Shown piece by piece: positions 11,752 to 21,462 of a stretch of DNA of 64,000 nucleotides; within the stretch, counting starts at the first letter, position 1; the number at the start of each line of letters is the position of its first letter. The stretch lies in contig NC_092628.1 in assembly GCF_039555335.1 (NCBI RefSeq), positions 77,750,713 to 77,814,712 of the forward strand, written 5' to 3'. Under the pieces are notes generated by a model, which worked only from the letters and a program-made list of their open reading frames with translations, searched no databases and was not told where the DNA came from. The position numbers and the translations under genes are program-made. This DNA is from Amphiura filiformis. Lineage: Eukaryota; Echinodermata; Ophiuroidea; Amphilepidida; Amphiuridae.

Positions 11752-12439
11752 GGCAGCTTTTGTATGCAGAGACGTTTTTAATTATCACTCTCACTGTTAA
11801 GCGTATTTTTTATGTGAGGAATAAACCAAGGTCTAAAAGCTTTTTTTGTAGCATAATAAATGGGTCGTAAGATGTGCTCTGAACTGGACTTAATTTAAGA
11901 TATAGACAAAATTAATCTCATACTCATGGATTTGCTTTTAATAACACGACCCTGATCAAATTTGAACAAAAGAGGTTTTTGCCCATGTATAATGTCATCT
12001 TTTGTTTAAAGAAATTTTGCCTGGATGAACTCTAAAATCAAATAACTTACACTTAATTCACTCAGAACGCTATTCACTCACTGGCTATTGTTATACAAGG
12101 TCATTTGATTTGGCACTGCATCGATCGGAGTTGAAATGACCGAAATTGTGAGCTACATCTCTTCCCTTTAAAATTAAATTTCTCGGCCAAATAAAAAGCA
12201 ATACGTAATGTACATTCTTTCAGTAAATATCAGAAGAAAACCACAATGCTTGATATTATATTTGTTATTTTAAATCCTGATGTTAAACTTAGGTGTGAAA
12301 TTTAGTCGTTTAATGTACGATTTTCGATTTTGATAAGACTAAACTTCGCCCTTGAGATTGTTTTGGGGTAAATTTTGTAGCTTTTCAAAGTAACATAATT
12401 TGCAAATGAAAGATATTTCCTAACTTACTTTAGCACATC

Positions 12440-12587
12440 ATATCATAGTTTTGTAAGAATGTTGGTCTTGATTGCACAGATAGGCAGATATACCAGAGTA
12501 TAAACTCCGGACATACCTGCCTGTGCGGGGACATGAACCCCAGACCTCTCGCTTGTCGCTCTAACCACTACAGACTGTCCTTGATAA
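12440..12587 (-). repeat. tRNA-derived SINE
   Basis: On the minus strand there is an A-box-like GTGGTTAGAGCG (about 12565-12577) followed by a B-box-like GGGTTCATGTCCCC (about 12527-12541), with spacing typical of a tRNA-type RNA polymerase III promoter. The cloverleaf is degenerate. The 3' part runs through CCGGAGTTTATACTCTGG. Confidence 0.55.
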
Positions 12588-13212
12588 GGGGCTGTGCAAT
12601 AATTAATCGCTTGTCCCCCTCTCGGCCCGCCATAAAATATTTGCTCCCCTTCTTGCACATGCCAAATTTTTGGGATGTCAATTTGCAAACCTTAAATGGT
12701 CTAGATATATGTGATGCGATCAAGCAAAATCAGTCGGAACTCGGAAATATTAAATTTGCAGTTTCTTACAGGATAGTAAAAAGCATTTACAAAGCTGAAT
12801 TGCAGAAAACCCCATTGAACTTGAACAACCAGTTCCAAAGATATAAGCAATTAAAGGGTTTCAAAAACAAGAGGAAATATAGCAATTAAAGGGTTTCCAA
12901 AACAAGAGGAAATATTTCCTTTGTTTGGCTACATCTCAAAATCAATATTTCCGAGTTCCGACTGATTTTCCTTGATCGCATCACATATGTTGCGAGCGAA
13001 GTGAGTAGGAAAATTTGCATATTAAAGCGTTTCCTTACTGTTTTCCTAATCCTTTTCAGAGCGTTTTATTTAAAAAGGCGCCCTATGAATGTGCGCCAAA
13101 AATCGCTTGCCCCCCCCCCTCGGCTGGCCCAAATTTGCCTGGCCCCTTTCGGCTCGCCAAAATTGTCTTGCCCCCCCCCCCCTCCCCGGGCTAATTATTG
13201 CACAGACCCTAC
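12588..13212. repeat. DNA-transposon-like repeat hosting a MITE
   Basis: The left end ggggctgtgcaataattaat and the right end ctaattattgcacagaccct are inverted repeats. Pyrimidine-rich segments of the type 'cgcttgcccccctcggc' occur on both sides of a family 1 MITE that splits the element. Confidence 0.6.
12706..12989. repeat. MITE family 1, near-complete copy
   Basis: The ends are inverted: atatgtgatgcgatcaagca plus aaatcagtcggaactcggaa at the left, and ttccgagttccgactgattt plus tgatcgcatcacatat at the right. The middle contains a short direct duplication of a segment beginning gcaattaaagggttt (about 12847 and 12883). Confidence 0.85.
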
Positions 13213-14084
13213 TCAAGTCGGGTACTTATGGATATGAGCAGTCAGGGTAAACAGTACAAACAACACACTACATACCAGTGTACGAGATCAATTAATGATG
13301 CTTACCCGAAAGCCTAATATAATCAAACAAGCATGGGAAGAGGCTTACTATACGCATCAATAAACTGGAACACGGAAACATTAAAACATTACAAGCTAGC
13401 GCACGATCAAATTAATGATGCGTAATCATTATTCTTATTATCAATATACAGGGTAAAGAAGAATTAACGCATTTGCATTTTAGTTGGTTTCTTTTAATGC
13501 TATGAGCTCAAGAGTCATTCTCGATTAACTTTATTGTTCACTTTAACACAAAATACGTTCATTTTCAGTTACAGTCTTTATATCTACCAGACCCAAAAGT
13601 ACCTTAATTTACATTAATGACAATTTTAATTGACATTGTCATTTCACATTAAACATGGCATGAAGCAAAAGTGCAAGTAGGCAACAAGATCTAAAGATAC
13701 ACACATTGCGGTTCAAATATGTCTTATTGCGTATCTACCGCATCGTTGTTGTTGTTTTTTGGGGTTTTTTTTGGGGGGGGTTATAAGGAAAGCGAAAAAC
13801 GGAAGGCACAGAAAAGTAAAGGGAAAGGAGAAAAAGATCATGTCAAGGACAAAACTAAGGAAGAAGAAACCAAGGAAGTTGGAATGCCAAATATCAAATT
13901 CAGTGTATGTGGTAGTCGGCTTAAATTTATATTAAAGCTCACGTTGCTCCTGTAATGATCGACATGTTTTAGTAAACAGCACATTTTATTTACTGTCCAC
14001 GGAACTCCATCTTGCATGTATATATAAAGTGAAATTATGATAAATGTGGCGCTATTACCTTACAAAAGTGGCCGCTAATTCAAC
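13213..14084. other. Intergenic, no supported gene
   Basis: An open frame at 13719-13955 encodes a Lys/Glu-rich stretch after a G-run. It has no domain, start context or splice support and is not annotated as a gene. Confidence 0.3.
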
Positions 14085-14288
14085 CTATAATATTTTGCAG
14101 TAAACCTTTGACGTGCGCGTAGTACCGTCTGGTTGCAAAGTCTGAGCTAACTACGCATACGGAAGCAAAGTTCATTCATAAATTTCCACTCGGCAACAGT
14201 AGACAACGCAGTGCAGCGGCAACGCAGTAAATACGTGATGTACGCTTAAAATACGCTCTCGTCAAAGGTTTACTGCAAAATATTATAG
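14085..14288. repeat. MITE with 28-bp terminal inverted repeats
   Basis: Left ctataatattttgcagtaaa with cctttgacg and right cgtcaaaggtttactgcaaa with atattatag are perfect inverted repeats around about 150 bases of interior. Confidence 0.85.
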
Positions 14289-14505
14289 TCCTTTGAGAAG
14301 GACAACAATTCAGGCGTACCTGACGGCATTATCCTTGTCGTGTACGTAAGTTATACACGTCTCTAATCATACTGCAGTTACTGTCCGTTTTCCTATACAC
14401 AATACACAGTGCTCTCACCATTGACGCGCGACCTTTACAAATAGTGTATGTTAGAAGTATATTGCATTTGCCTAGTTAACATCACTGTGTGAAAAATAAC
14501 CGGCC

Positions 14506-14845
14506 AATATTTAAACTATTCTCCAAACTTCTAGCAAATATATTTCTCTAACATGACCTAAAATTACAGCTAGGTTAAATGTTCAGAAATAGTCGCACTT
14601 TCGTAGAATATGAGTGAGGGCAAAGCATAGCTAGCTCATAGCTAGCCAACTCCCCGTGTTAATTGAATGGAGATTTGACCGAAAATATTGAGCTATATTG
14701 GTAACGGACCGCTCCGTTCTGAAGGATGCCACAAAAAAACGGTACAAGCTACATTTAAACTATTCTATGAAATTCTAGAAAATATAGTTTTGTAACATGT
14801 CCTAAATTTTTAGCTAATTTAGGTGTTTGGAAATAGTCGCACTTT
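14506..14845 (+). repeat. Diverged direct repeat pair (~100 bp units)
   Basis: The segments at about 14506-14606 and 14748-14845 share atttaaactattct, a tctag(c/a)aaatata block, taacatg(a/t)cctaaa and gaaatagtcgcacttt, in the same order and orientation. No coding signal is visible. Confidence 0.6.
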
Positions 14846-15236
14846 TGTGTTTTAGGAAGGATATGTAAACGACAGATAACACCAAAAATATGAAGAAATT
14901 ATTTCCAAACCGTGTTAAGTCAACAATCATTATGTTGCTCATTTTCAAGAATGCTGGTTAACAAAAAGCAGGCCATTGTCTCAGGTCGTGAACAAAGGTC
15001 CACATACCATTGTTTACTTGCGTTTCCTTTATAATCAGTTACCCAACTGAAGCTGTATTATAGCACCTCATAGCGATATCGCACATATAAAACAGACACA
15101 TGTGCACAACCAGAGAAGATCCGATTTAATCAGTTGAGCTGTTTCAATGAGTGTTATCTTGGTTTAATAGCTTTTAATGGGGTTTAAGTCCTGCAAAGGT
15201 CGAGATGAATTCTACTGTAGACATGACTGCATCATG

Positions 15237-15530
15237 TATAGACGAATCCAATTTCACGCATTCCTACACCTCAATGGCAGCCATAGCTGAAATGTGAAAT
15301 GATGCTGCCTAGGCGGGAATTATATATGAACTGCATTTCATCACCCGTGTTACATATAGACAAAAGAATGATGGAAGTTTACAACACAATATAATATAAC
15401 ATCCATTTTTATGCGGCCTTAATCCACCCAAATGGGCAGTCACAACACCAGTTTGGTGCGCCGGGGACGCCGGGGACCCCTGCAGTAATGGCAGAATGAT
15501 CATCACTTGGCTCGTTGGATTCGTCTATAG
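15237..15530. repeat. MITE family 2, intact copy
   Basis: The ends are tatagacgaatccaattt and ttggattcgtctatag. The interior is shared with 9934-10216, including aatccacccaaatgggcagt and ccagtttggtgcg. Confidence 0.85.
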
Positions 15531-16556
15531 GACAGATCCGAATTTCCTGCTGCCTGCCTCGGCAAAGAGACCAAGAGACCAGCCCAGCCTAAATAGGAAC
15601 GGGGGCCGATATCTTTCTAGAATATATGATTCTCTTCTAGAAATACCATCACAAAGGACAAAAAAAGACATCGTCAACAACATCTAGAAACACTGGAGAA
15701 TCATCAGTCAGTCCACCAACAGCATTACACCGGTGATGACGAAGAATGGTTTCTCTGAAATATTCGGTTCCAAAAGGGAGTGTTGTTGACTAGTTTTAAA
15801 ATATTCCCAACACGTATAAATCTGTTCATTCAAGACGCTTATAATTTTGTCCAGCAACACTTCCATATCTTTTCCTGTAGCTCCTTTCCTGCAACCTTGC
15901 CAAAACCAAATCAATCCAATTGGAGACCATTCATTTTGTGGATTAAAATCTTCTTCATCTCTTTGATCAAACGCATCTTTACTATTTGTTTTAAAAGCAC
16001 TGGAATAAAAAAAAAAAGTGTAGTGATTTATAGTGCGCTACGCACAGGCACAACGCCTAGACGTTGATCCACAAGCCTCAGCACACTTTACAGGTTGTCG
16101 CTGACCACTACGGTCCACATCATTCCATAAACCATTTAACAACAATTCAGGGACTTTGCTGCAACACGAGCGCACACCCTAGATATTCCACAAATAACCT
16201 TCGCAACCAGGATCAGCTCCCCGAGTTTCGTACGGGTTACAACGAGACAATTAATAGTAAGTTCCTTGTCCAGGGAATTTCAATACGACCATGATGTCAC
16301 TACAAGTGATACCTTCCGTCCCATTGATTAGCCTGATCTTACCTATTTCGTGCAAATGGTATTATTATCTTGTTCATAAATTTTTATAAGACTATGCCAT
16401 AGTCGATATTCGATAAAATGTTATTAATCTTAGTGAACGCATTCGGTCGAACTCGAAATAGCAAACAGAGGGAGTACGGCGATGAAAAGATAAGTTCTGA
16501 AAATCTATCAATTGTACACAAACTAATACAAATTGGTGTTTAATGTAAAATGTAAA
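15531..16556. other. Intergenic, unrecognised
   Basis: There are open frames on both strands around 15708-16067, but none has a recognisable domain or flanking splice pattern. No RNA gene is seen. Confidence 0.3.
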
Positions 16557-16650
16557 CTATACTCCGTAGAAGTGACGTAGTTAATCGGATTAACTACCAT
16601 AGCAATAGATGAATACAATTTTGAATTTACCGCCCTGCACTACAACGTTC
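16557..16650 (-). repeat. Dispersed repeat, inverted partner at 19316-19404
   Basis: The run from ctccgtagaagtgacgta through aatcggattaactaccat and cgccctgcactacaa is matched in reverse complement at 19316-19404. The pair flanks the tRNA-like locus and the Penelope-like element. Confidence 0.7.
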
Positions 16651-16750
16651 ACGCGGTACCGATACATTGAACCACACCACTCCATGCCATACATACATTC
16701 TCCCAGCCACATTTCCCTAATATGAAATTAAAAAAAAGTAAAATTAAGTT

Positions 16751-16837
16751 TGGCAGAGGCGGGGTTCGAACTCACCGCGCGCCGCTATCATAGATACTCT
16801 ATGAGCCTAGCGCCTTAGACCGCTCGGCCACTACTCT
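16751..16837 (-). pseudogene. tRNA-Leu-like pseudogene or SINE head
   Basis: Read on the minus strand, there is a leucine-type A-box (GTGGCCGAGCGGTCTAAGGC) and a good B-box (GAGTTCGAACCCCG), followed by a tail ending CTCTGCCA. The anticodon arm does not form the normal stem (CTAGG is not matched by CCTAG), and a CATAGA/TCTATG hairpin occupies that place. Acceptor pairing is also poor. It is therefore probably a decayed tRNA gene or a tRNA-derived repeat and not a functional tRNA. An intron-containing tRNA was considered, but no matching 3' half of the anticodon stem was found. Confidence 0.55.
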
Positions 16838-17713
16838 TGTATCCATTTTGAAAATTATTTGAACATATAATCGGAACTTCAACATAGGCCTACCACGTGA
16901 CAAGCAAAGGCAGAAAACGTACCATATTTTGGAATTTTATTTGCTTAAATACATTAATGTGTATTAATAGCGCTCAATTGTTGTTAACTGCGTGTTCTAC
17001 ATACAAAAATCCGACAAATAAATGGGCCTCTACATGGACAATACATTATATCGATTTTGACTCGCAGGGCACGTGCTCGTATTATACATCAGTATAATAG
17101 TGGAGCCTACCATTTTTCTTGTATACACGTTCGATGTTTTTATCTTATATATGAAAATCCACATTAGACCTCAAATTTTTTTTAGGAAATAAAAGATTAG
17201 ATTACCATAAAAACTTTGGCGGGGTCTAATGTAATTTTTGTAAAATTATACAAGGCGCAAAAAGATTCCAACAAGCGAAACAAAGAGACAATACAGTTTC
17301 TTCAATGAAGCGTTATTTAAAGCAATTTTTACTTCAGTTTTTACTTCTCTGTACTTTTCATAACTTTCATTTTATTTGTCAGTTCTTTTGTTTCAGTTTT
17401 CTTTTGTTCCTTTTGTTTTAAATTAAAGCCAAACGCATAAATTAGCCATTCACCAGTGGTGTCACCACTCTCAAACCAGATGTCTCGTCTGTGGAGTTTT
17501 GAATAGGCCAGTTTGTGACTTTTAAAGTCTTATCAAATGCTTGTAACTTTGCTTCTTGAAGTCACATTGGATTCAATGTGGTGTCATAATGTGCAGGATT
17601 AGATAAAAACAAATTTACCCCAATATTGTTCAGTTTGGGAATTGTGATTATTTTTCCAAGTGTAAGGATACTTTATTGGCGCAGTATATATGATGTGTAG
17701 TAAATACTAAAAG

Positions 17714-17726
17714 TATTCATATATTC
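17714..17726. repeat. Left target-site duplication of Penelope-like element
   Basis: The 13 bases tattcatatattc recur exactly at 19012-19024 on the other side of the element. Confidence 0.75.
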
Positions 17727-19012
17727 ACTGAACAGTTTCATCTGTAGGATTGGTTTGGTTATCAAAGTAAATTTAGGTAAACAAATCCAGTAAACTACTC
17801 ACGTCTTTAGCTTTCGCCATCTCGGATGATGGCTTTCTCAAAAGTGACTTGGTTCACTGCTTCTCCCGCGGAAAGCGGCTGTAGCCTCATTCCCAGAGTG
17901 TGATGGTACAAGCAGTGAGTCATATACGTGATCTAGAGTGTATGAGCCTATGTCCCGGTTCATGGTGGACGAAACGGGGAATATTAAATTCACGTATGAG
18001 GAGGAGAAGGATTGTAGCATACCGTTCCTTGACACATTAGTGGTCCGTAAACAAGATGGCAGCATAAAGCTTCTCATATACAGAAAGAAAACCCACACGG
18101 ATCAATATTTGAACTTTGACTCACAACATCCCCTACATCAGAAACTCGGGGTCATTCGTACACTGTTTGACAGAATGGATAGCATAGTGACAGAGGAGGA
18201 AGATAAAAGGAAGAAGAAAAGAAGATCAGAACCGCGCTTCAAAACTGTGGCTATCCAAGGTGGGCAATGGACCGTGTTAAGCAGCAAATGTCAACAAGTA
18301 AGATCAAGAGTAACAGTTCAAAGAAGAGCACCGATGATAACCCGTCTAAGGGTATGGTAGTTTTACCGTACGTTGCAGGCCTCTCAGAGAAGCTTAAGCG
18401 CATCTTTTGGAAGCACAAAATCGCAACAGCCATGAAACCTCATAACACTATTAAGAGCTTATTAGTGCACCCTAAAGACAAGAGAGAAACCAACCAGATG
18501 TGCGAGGTGGTCTATAACATTGACTGCAAGGGTTGTGAAAAAATCATACATAGGTGAAACAGGAGAGCGTTTGGCACACGGTTAAAAGAGCACCAGAAAG
18601 ATGCAGAGAAAGCGGAAAACAAGAAGTACACCCGCGCAAGACGGAAAGAATCTACCACAGAATTCAACAAGTCAGCAATCACGGACCATGTAGCTGCCGA
18701 CAACCATGTTATAGATTGGGAGGGAGCTACAATACTTGACAAGGAAGCGAATCAGTTCAAAAGAAAAGTCAGGGAGGCCATATGGATCAGGAGAAAGGGG
18801 GCCGCCACCATGAACCGGGACATAGGCTCATACACTCTAGATCACGTATATGACTCACTGCTTGTACCATCACACTCTGGGAATGAGGCTACAGCCGCTT
18901 TCCGCGGGAGAAGCAGTGAACCAAGTCACTTTTGAGAAAGCCATCATCCGAGATGGCGAAAGCTAAAGACGTGAGTAGTTTACTGGATTTGTTTACCTAA
19001 ATTTACTTTGAT
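17727..19012 (+). mobile_element. Penelope-like element with inverted pseudo-LTRs
   Basis: 17761-17968 and 18805-19012 are 208-base inverted repeats, essentially identical by eye. They are preceded on the left by a 34-base extension (17727-17760) and bounded by 13-base direct repeats. Between them, on the plus strand, lies the C-terminal half of a Penelope-like reverse transcriptase/endonuclease. Known PLEs carry pseudo-LTRs that may be inverted, an extension of about 30-40 bases and variable target duplications, and this copy shows all of them. The 5' part of the protein is missing, so it is a short copy that cannot move by itself. Confidence 0.85.
17938..18934 (+). pseudogene. Penelope-like RT C-terminus and GIY-YIG domain, frameshifted
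   Basis: 17938-18220 encodes an RT thumb-region segment (IPFLDTLVVRKQDGSIK, then YRKKTHTDQYLNF). 18365-18540 encodes PYVAGLSEKLKRIFWKHK and LLVHPKDKRETNQ. A new frame then gives a GIY-YIG-like stretch (YIGETGERLGTRLKEHQK) through REAIWIRRKG and MNRDIGSYTLDHVYDSLL, stopping at TGA near 18934. At least two frame changes separate the blocks. The last block is also present on the minus strand at 17838-17965 because it lies in the inverted pseudo-LTR. Confidence 0.8.
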
Positions 19013-19024
19013 ATTCATATATTC
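19012..19024. repeat. Right target-site duplication of Penelope-like element
   Basis: Identical 13 bases to 17714-17726. The first base is shared with the end of the pseudo-LTR. Confidence 0.75.
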
Positions 19025-19315
19025 TTTTATACATAGGATGCTTCAATTTTGACACAAAAAATATTTCATTGAAAACCCTCTCACTCGGCTATTTAAAAAA
19101 GGTAGCCACGCTTCCCTAGAATGTGCAATAAATTAGCATTAAAAGTTTTCTTATTTTAGCATCATTCCAGAAACACTTGGCGTTTGGCGAAAAGAGGAGT
19201 AGCATTGAACCATAGATCTGATCACTCGCACCTGTAAGATAAGTATCTTTAAAAAGAGTGGTATTGTATTCAATCTATGTTTGCTGACATACACAGGTGA
19301 TTAGTGCAATCTGCT

Positions 19316-19450
19316 TGTAGTGCAGGGCGGTCTATTCAAAACATTGTATTCGTCTATTGCTGTGGTAGTTAATCCGATTATGACGTCACTTCTACGGCGT
19401 ATAGCCAGAGTATGCACAATAGGCAAGTGGACTACGGAGAAGTCTAGTTC
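19316..19450 (+). repeat. Dispersed repeat related to 16557-16650 and 39600/53458
   Basis: The first 90 bases are the reverse complement of 16557-16650. The following segment (caataggcaagtggactacg, then gagaagtctag) is the reverse complement of sequence at about 39600-39650 and 53458-53512, and is also seen near 9272-9297. Confidence 0.6.
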
Positions 19451-20399
19451 GTGAATACGACAGGATATTGGATGAAGGTTCAACTTACAATTTACCGAAT
19501 TCTGCATCTATCAGATATTTGATTACTTTTGGTCAGTGTGTGTGTATTTGCAAAATTAATTTTAGAAGTAATGTTATAATCGAATTGATTATAGGGATCT
19601 TTTTCACGATAACTGGTAGTCTATTGTCATTGACTGTAGCAAAATATTACACTTCCACTTGGTTTAATTATCTTTACTGACACGAAAATATAACTATTGT
19701 AAAGACATAAAGTAAATCATCAAAAATATCTGTAGGCAATGTTATTCTTGTCATTGTGTACATTTGTTGATTATTTCCGTTTGTCGAGAAAGAATATCTC
19801 TGCTTTATAACAATGTGTGTAATTCAATTATTTGAAAGACCTTTCAATAATAACAATAAGGTATAATTTCATTTGTTTGTCATATCCATTGAAGATCAAT
19901 TAAATTTTAACGCATATCAAATCAAATATCAATTATCCAATATCAATACATGGCCCGCCAGTTGTGAAGAATAATTGATTCTTACATAATAAACCAAATT
20001 GTTCTTTCAAAACCATCATAAAACCACTCAGTTTATCGGTCAAATCTCAGACGTTTGTTGCTAGCAACTGGAGTATTATTATTTACCTCCTCTAAAAACA
20101 CATGACATGAGAGTTTAGCTGATTTCAACAGATGCACGTTCCTAAAAATATATGCTGACTTCTGGAGAAAAATATACTTTTGGTTGCTCGTCTTTCTTCT
20201 AGTTGTAATTCGTATTTATTACGTTCACCATTTTTAAGACAGAATATATCTTGACGAACCATAACGGACAGACGAAACGTCCATAAATAGAACACCTCAA
20301 AACATTTTGCTCGTCATTTTTATTACTTGCTAAGGCATTTATCTAAATAAAAACAACACATTTTATCACGAGCTTACATTTGGTGACAAGAAGCCGAAA
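19451..20399. other. Upstream region of the GPCR gene
   Basis: AT-rich, with no repeat recognised and no clear core promoter. Transcription start and any non-coding exon cannot be placed. Confidence 0.3.
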
Positions 20400-21462
20400 A
20401 TGTGTGAAAAATTGCCGCAAATGAATCTCTCAAAAGTTACAGACGCTGAAGAAATATTACTTACTGGAGAAGAGTTATTTATATTACGAGTCATCAACCC
20501 GATTGTGTTGTGTATCGGAATTTGTGGCAATGGTGGTTTTCTTCGCAGTAGTCAAGGTAAAACGACTTCATACTATTACCAATTATTATCTTTTTAATCT
20601 GGCAATAGCTGACATATTGTTTATAACTTTACCTATTTGTACATATTTGGCCTTCCTTTTACTTACTCCAGTTCGTAATGATTTTCCATGGAAACATTGC
20701 TGGATGATTTTCTGGATTTCATTAACATGTTATTTTGCTTCCATTGGTATCGTAACCTCGGTAACTTTGGAAAGATACCTAGCAATTTGCAAGCCTTTTC
20801 ATCATAGAAGTATCAACACCATATCTCGCACGCTAAAGATAATTGCATTCGACTGGATATCAAGTATGATTTTAAGTGCTTCTGTAGTCAGTAGATGGTC
20901 TAAGCGTGACACTTTCTGTGTTACATGGCCTGATTCTGACAAGTACAAGAACTTTCCATCTACTGTAAGTTTCTGTGTTCCTGCAATAGAGGAAGCCTAC
21001 GTGATGGCGGAAGTTCTTCAGAGTGTTCCCTTTTTGATTGCCTTAGTTGTGAGCACTATAATGTACTACAAAATCATCCGCAGGTTGAGTAACCGCGACA
21101 TAGTATCTAAAGATGAGTCAAATAATCAAATGGCGGCACAAGCGAATCAAGTACGAACTCAAGTTTGCAGAATGCTTATAATTAATGGTTCTCTGTTCTT
21201 CATTTGTCAGCTTTTACAAAGAGTGCTTTCTGCTCATTTCATTCTGGAACATTTGACAGGGTCTGGATTATTTACTCTGGATCAATATGGTCTTGTTATA
21301 TTGGCAAGTCGCGCATGTCTGTTCTTAAATTCCCTAGCTAATCCGTTTATTTATACTGCAACAAGCAGTTTTTATCGTCAAGCATTTCGTGAGGCATTTT
21401 GTGGGCGATCTCAAGAACAGAAGATGAGGCGTACCAATACTATTTCAACGAGTGCACTGTAA
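20400..21462 (+). CDS. Rhodopsin-class (family A) peptide-receptor-like GPCR, frameshifted in TM1
   Basis: The gene is a single exon. An N-terminal frame from ATG 20400 covers the extracellular tail and most of TM1 up to the conserved Gly-Asn (CIGICGN). The frame then changes at about 20532-20540, and the body continues to TAA at 21460-21462. It contains TM2 with NLAIADILF, the TM3 Cys (WKHCW), ERYLAICKPF in place of DRY, ECL2 cysteines, TM6 SLFFICQLLQRV and TM7 NPFIY followed by a helix-8-like SSFYRQAFREAFC. Relative to family spacing one residue is missing between GN and TNYY, so loss of two bases would explain the shift. Overall it resembles neuropeptide receptors (TRH or neuromedin-like); the ligand is unknown. 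It is either a young pseudogene or carries a sequence error. Confidence 0.8.

Noticed and set aside
11490-11794. Overlapping open frames on both strands with similar peptides
   Set aside because: The similarity is caused by the inverted arms of a foldback element.
13719-13955. Lys/Glu-rich open frame after a G run
   Set aside because: Low complexity, no recognisable domain, no homologous exon context.
15708-16067. Overlapping open frames on both strands, one with a GATGKDMEVLLDK stretch
   Set aside because: Could be an exon, but no domain, splice partner or related sequence in the window supports it.
17838-18098. Minus-strand open frame resembling the Penelope-like C-terminus
   Set aside because: It is not a second gene; it is the inverted pseudo-LTR copy of the protein end encoded at 18811-18934.
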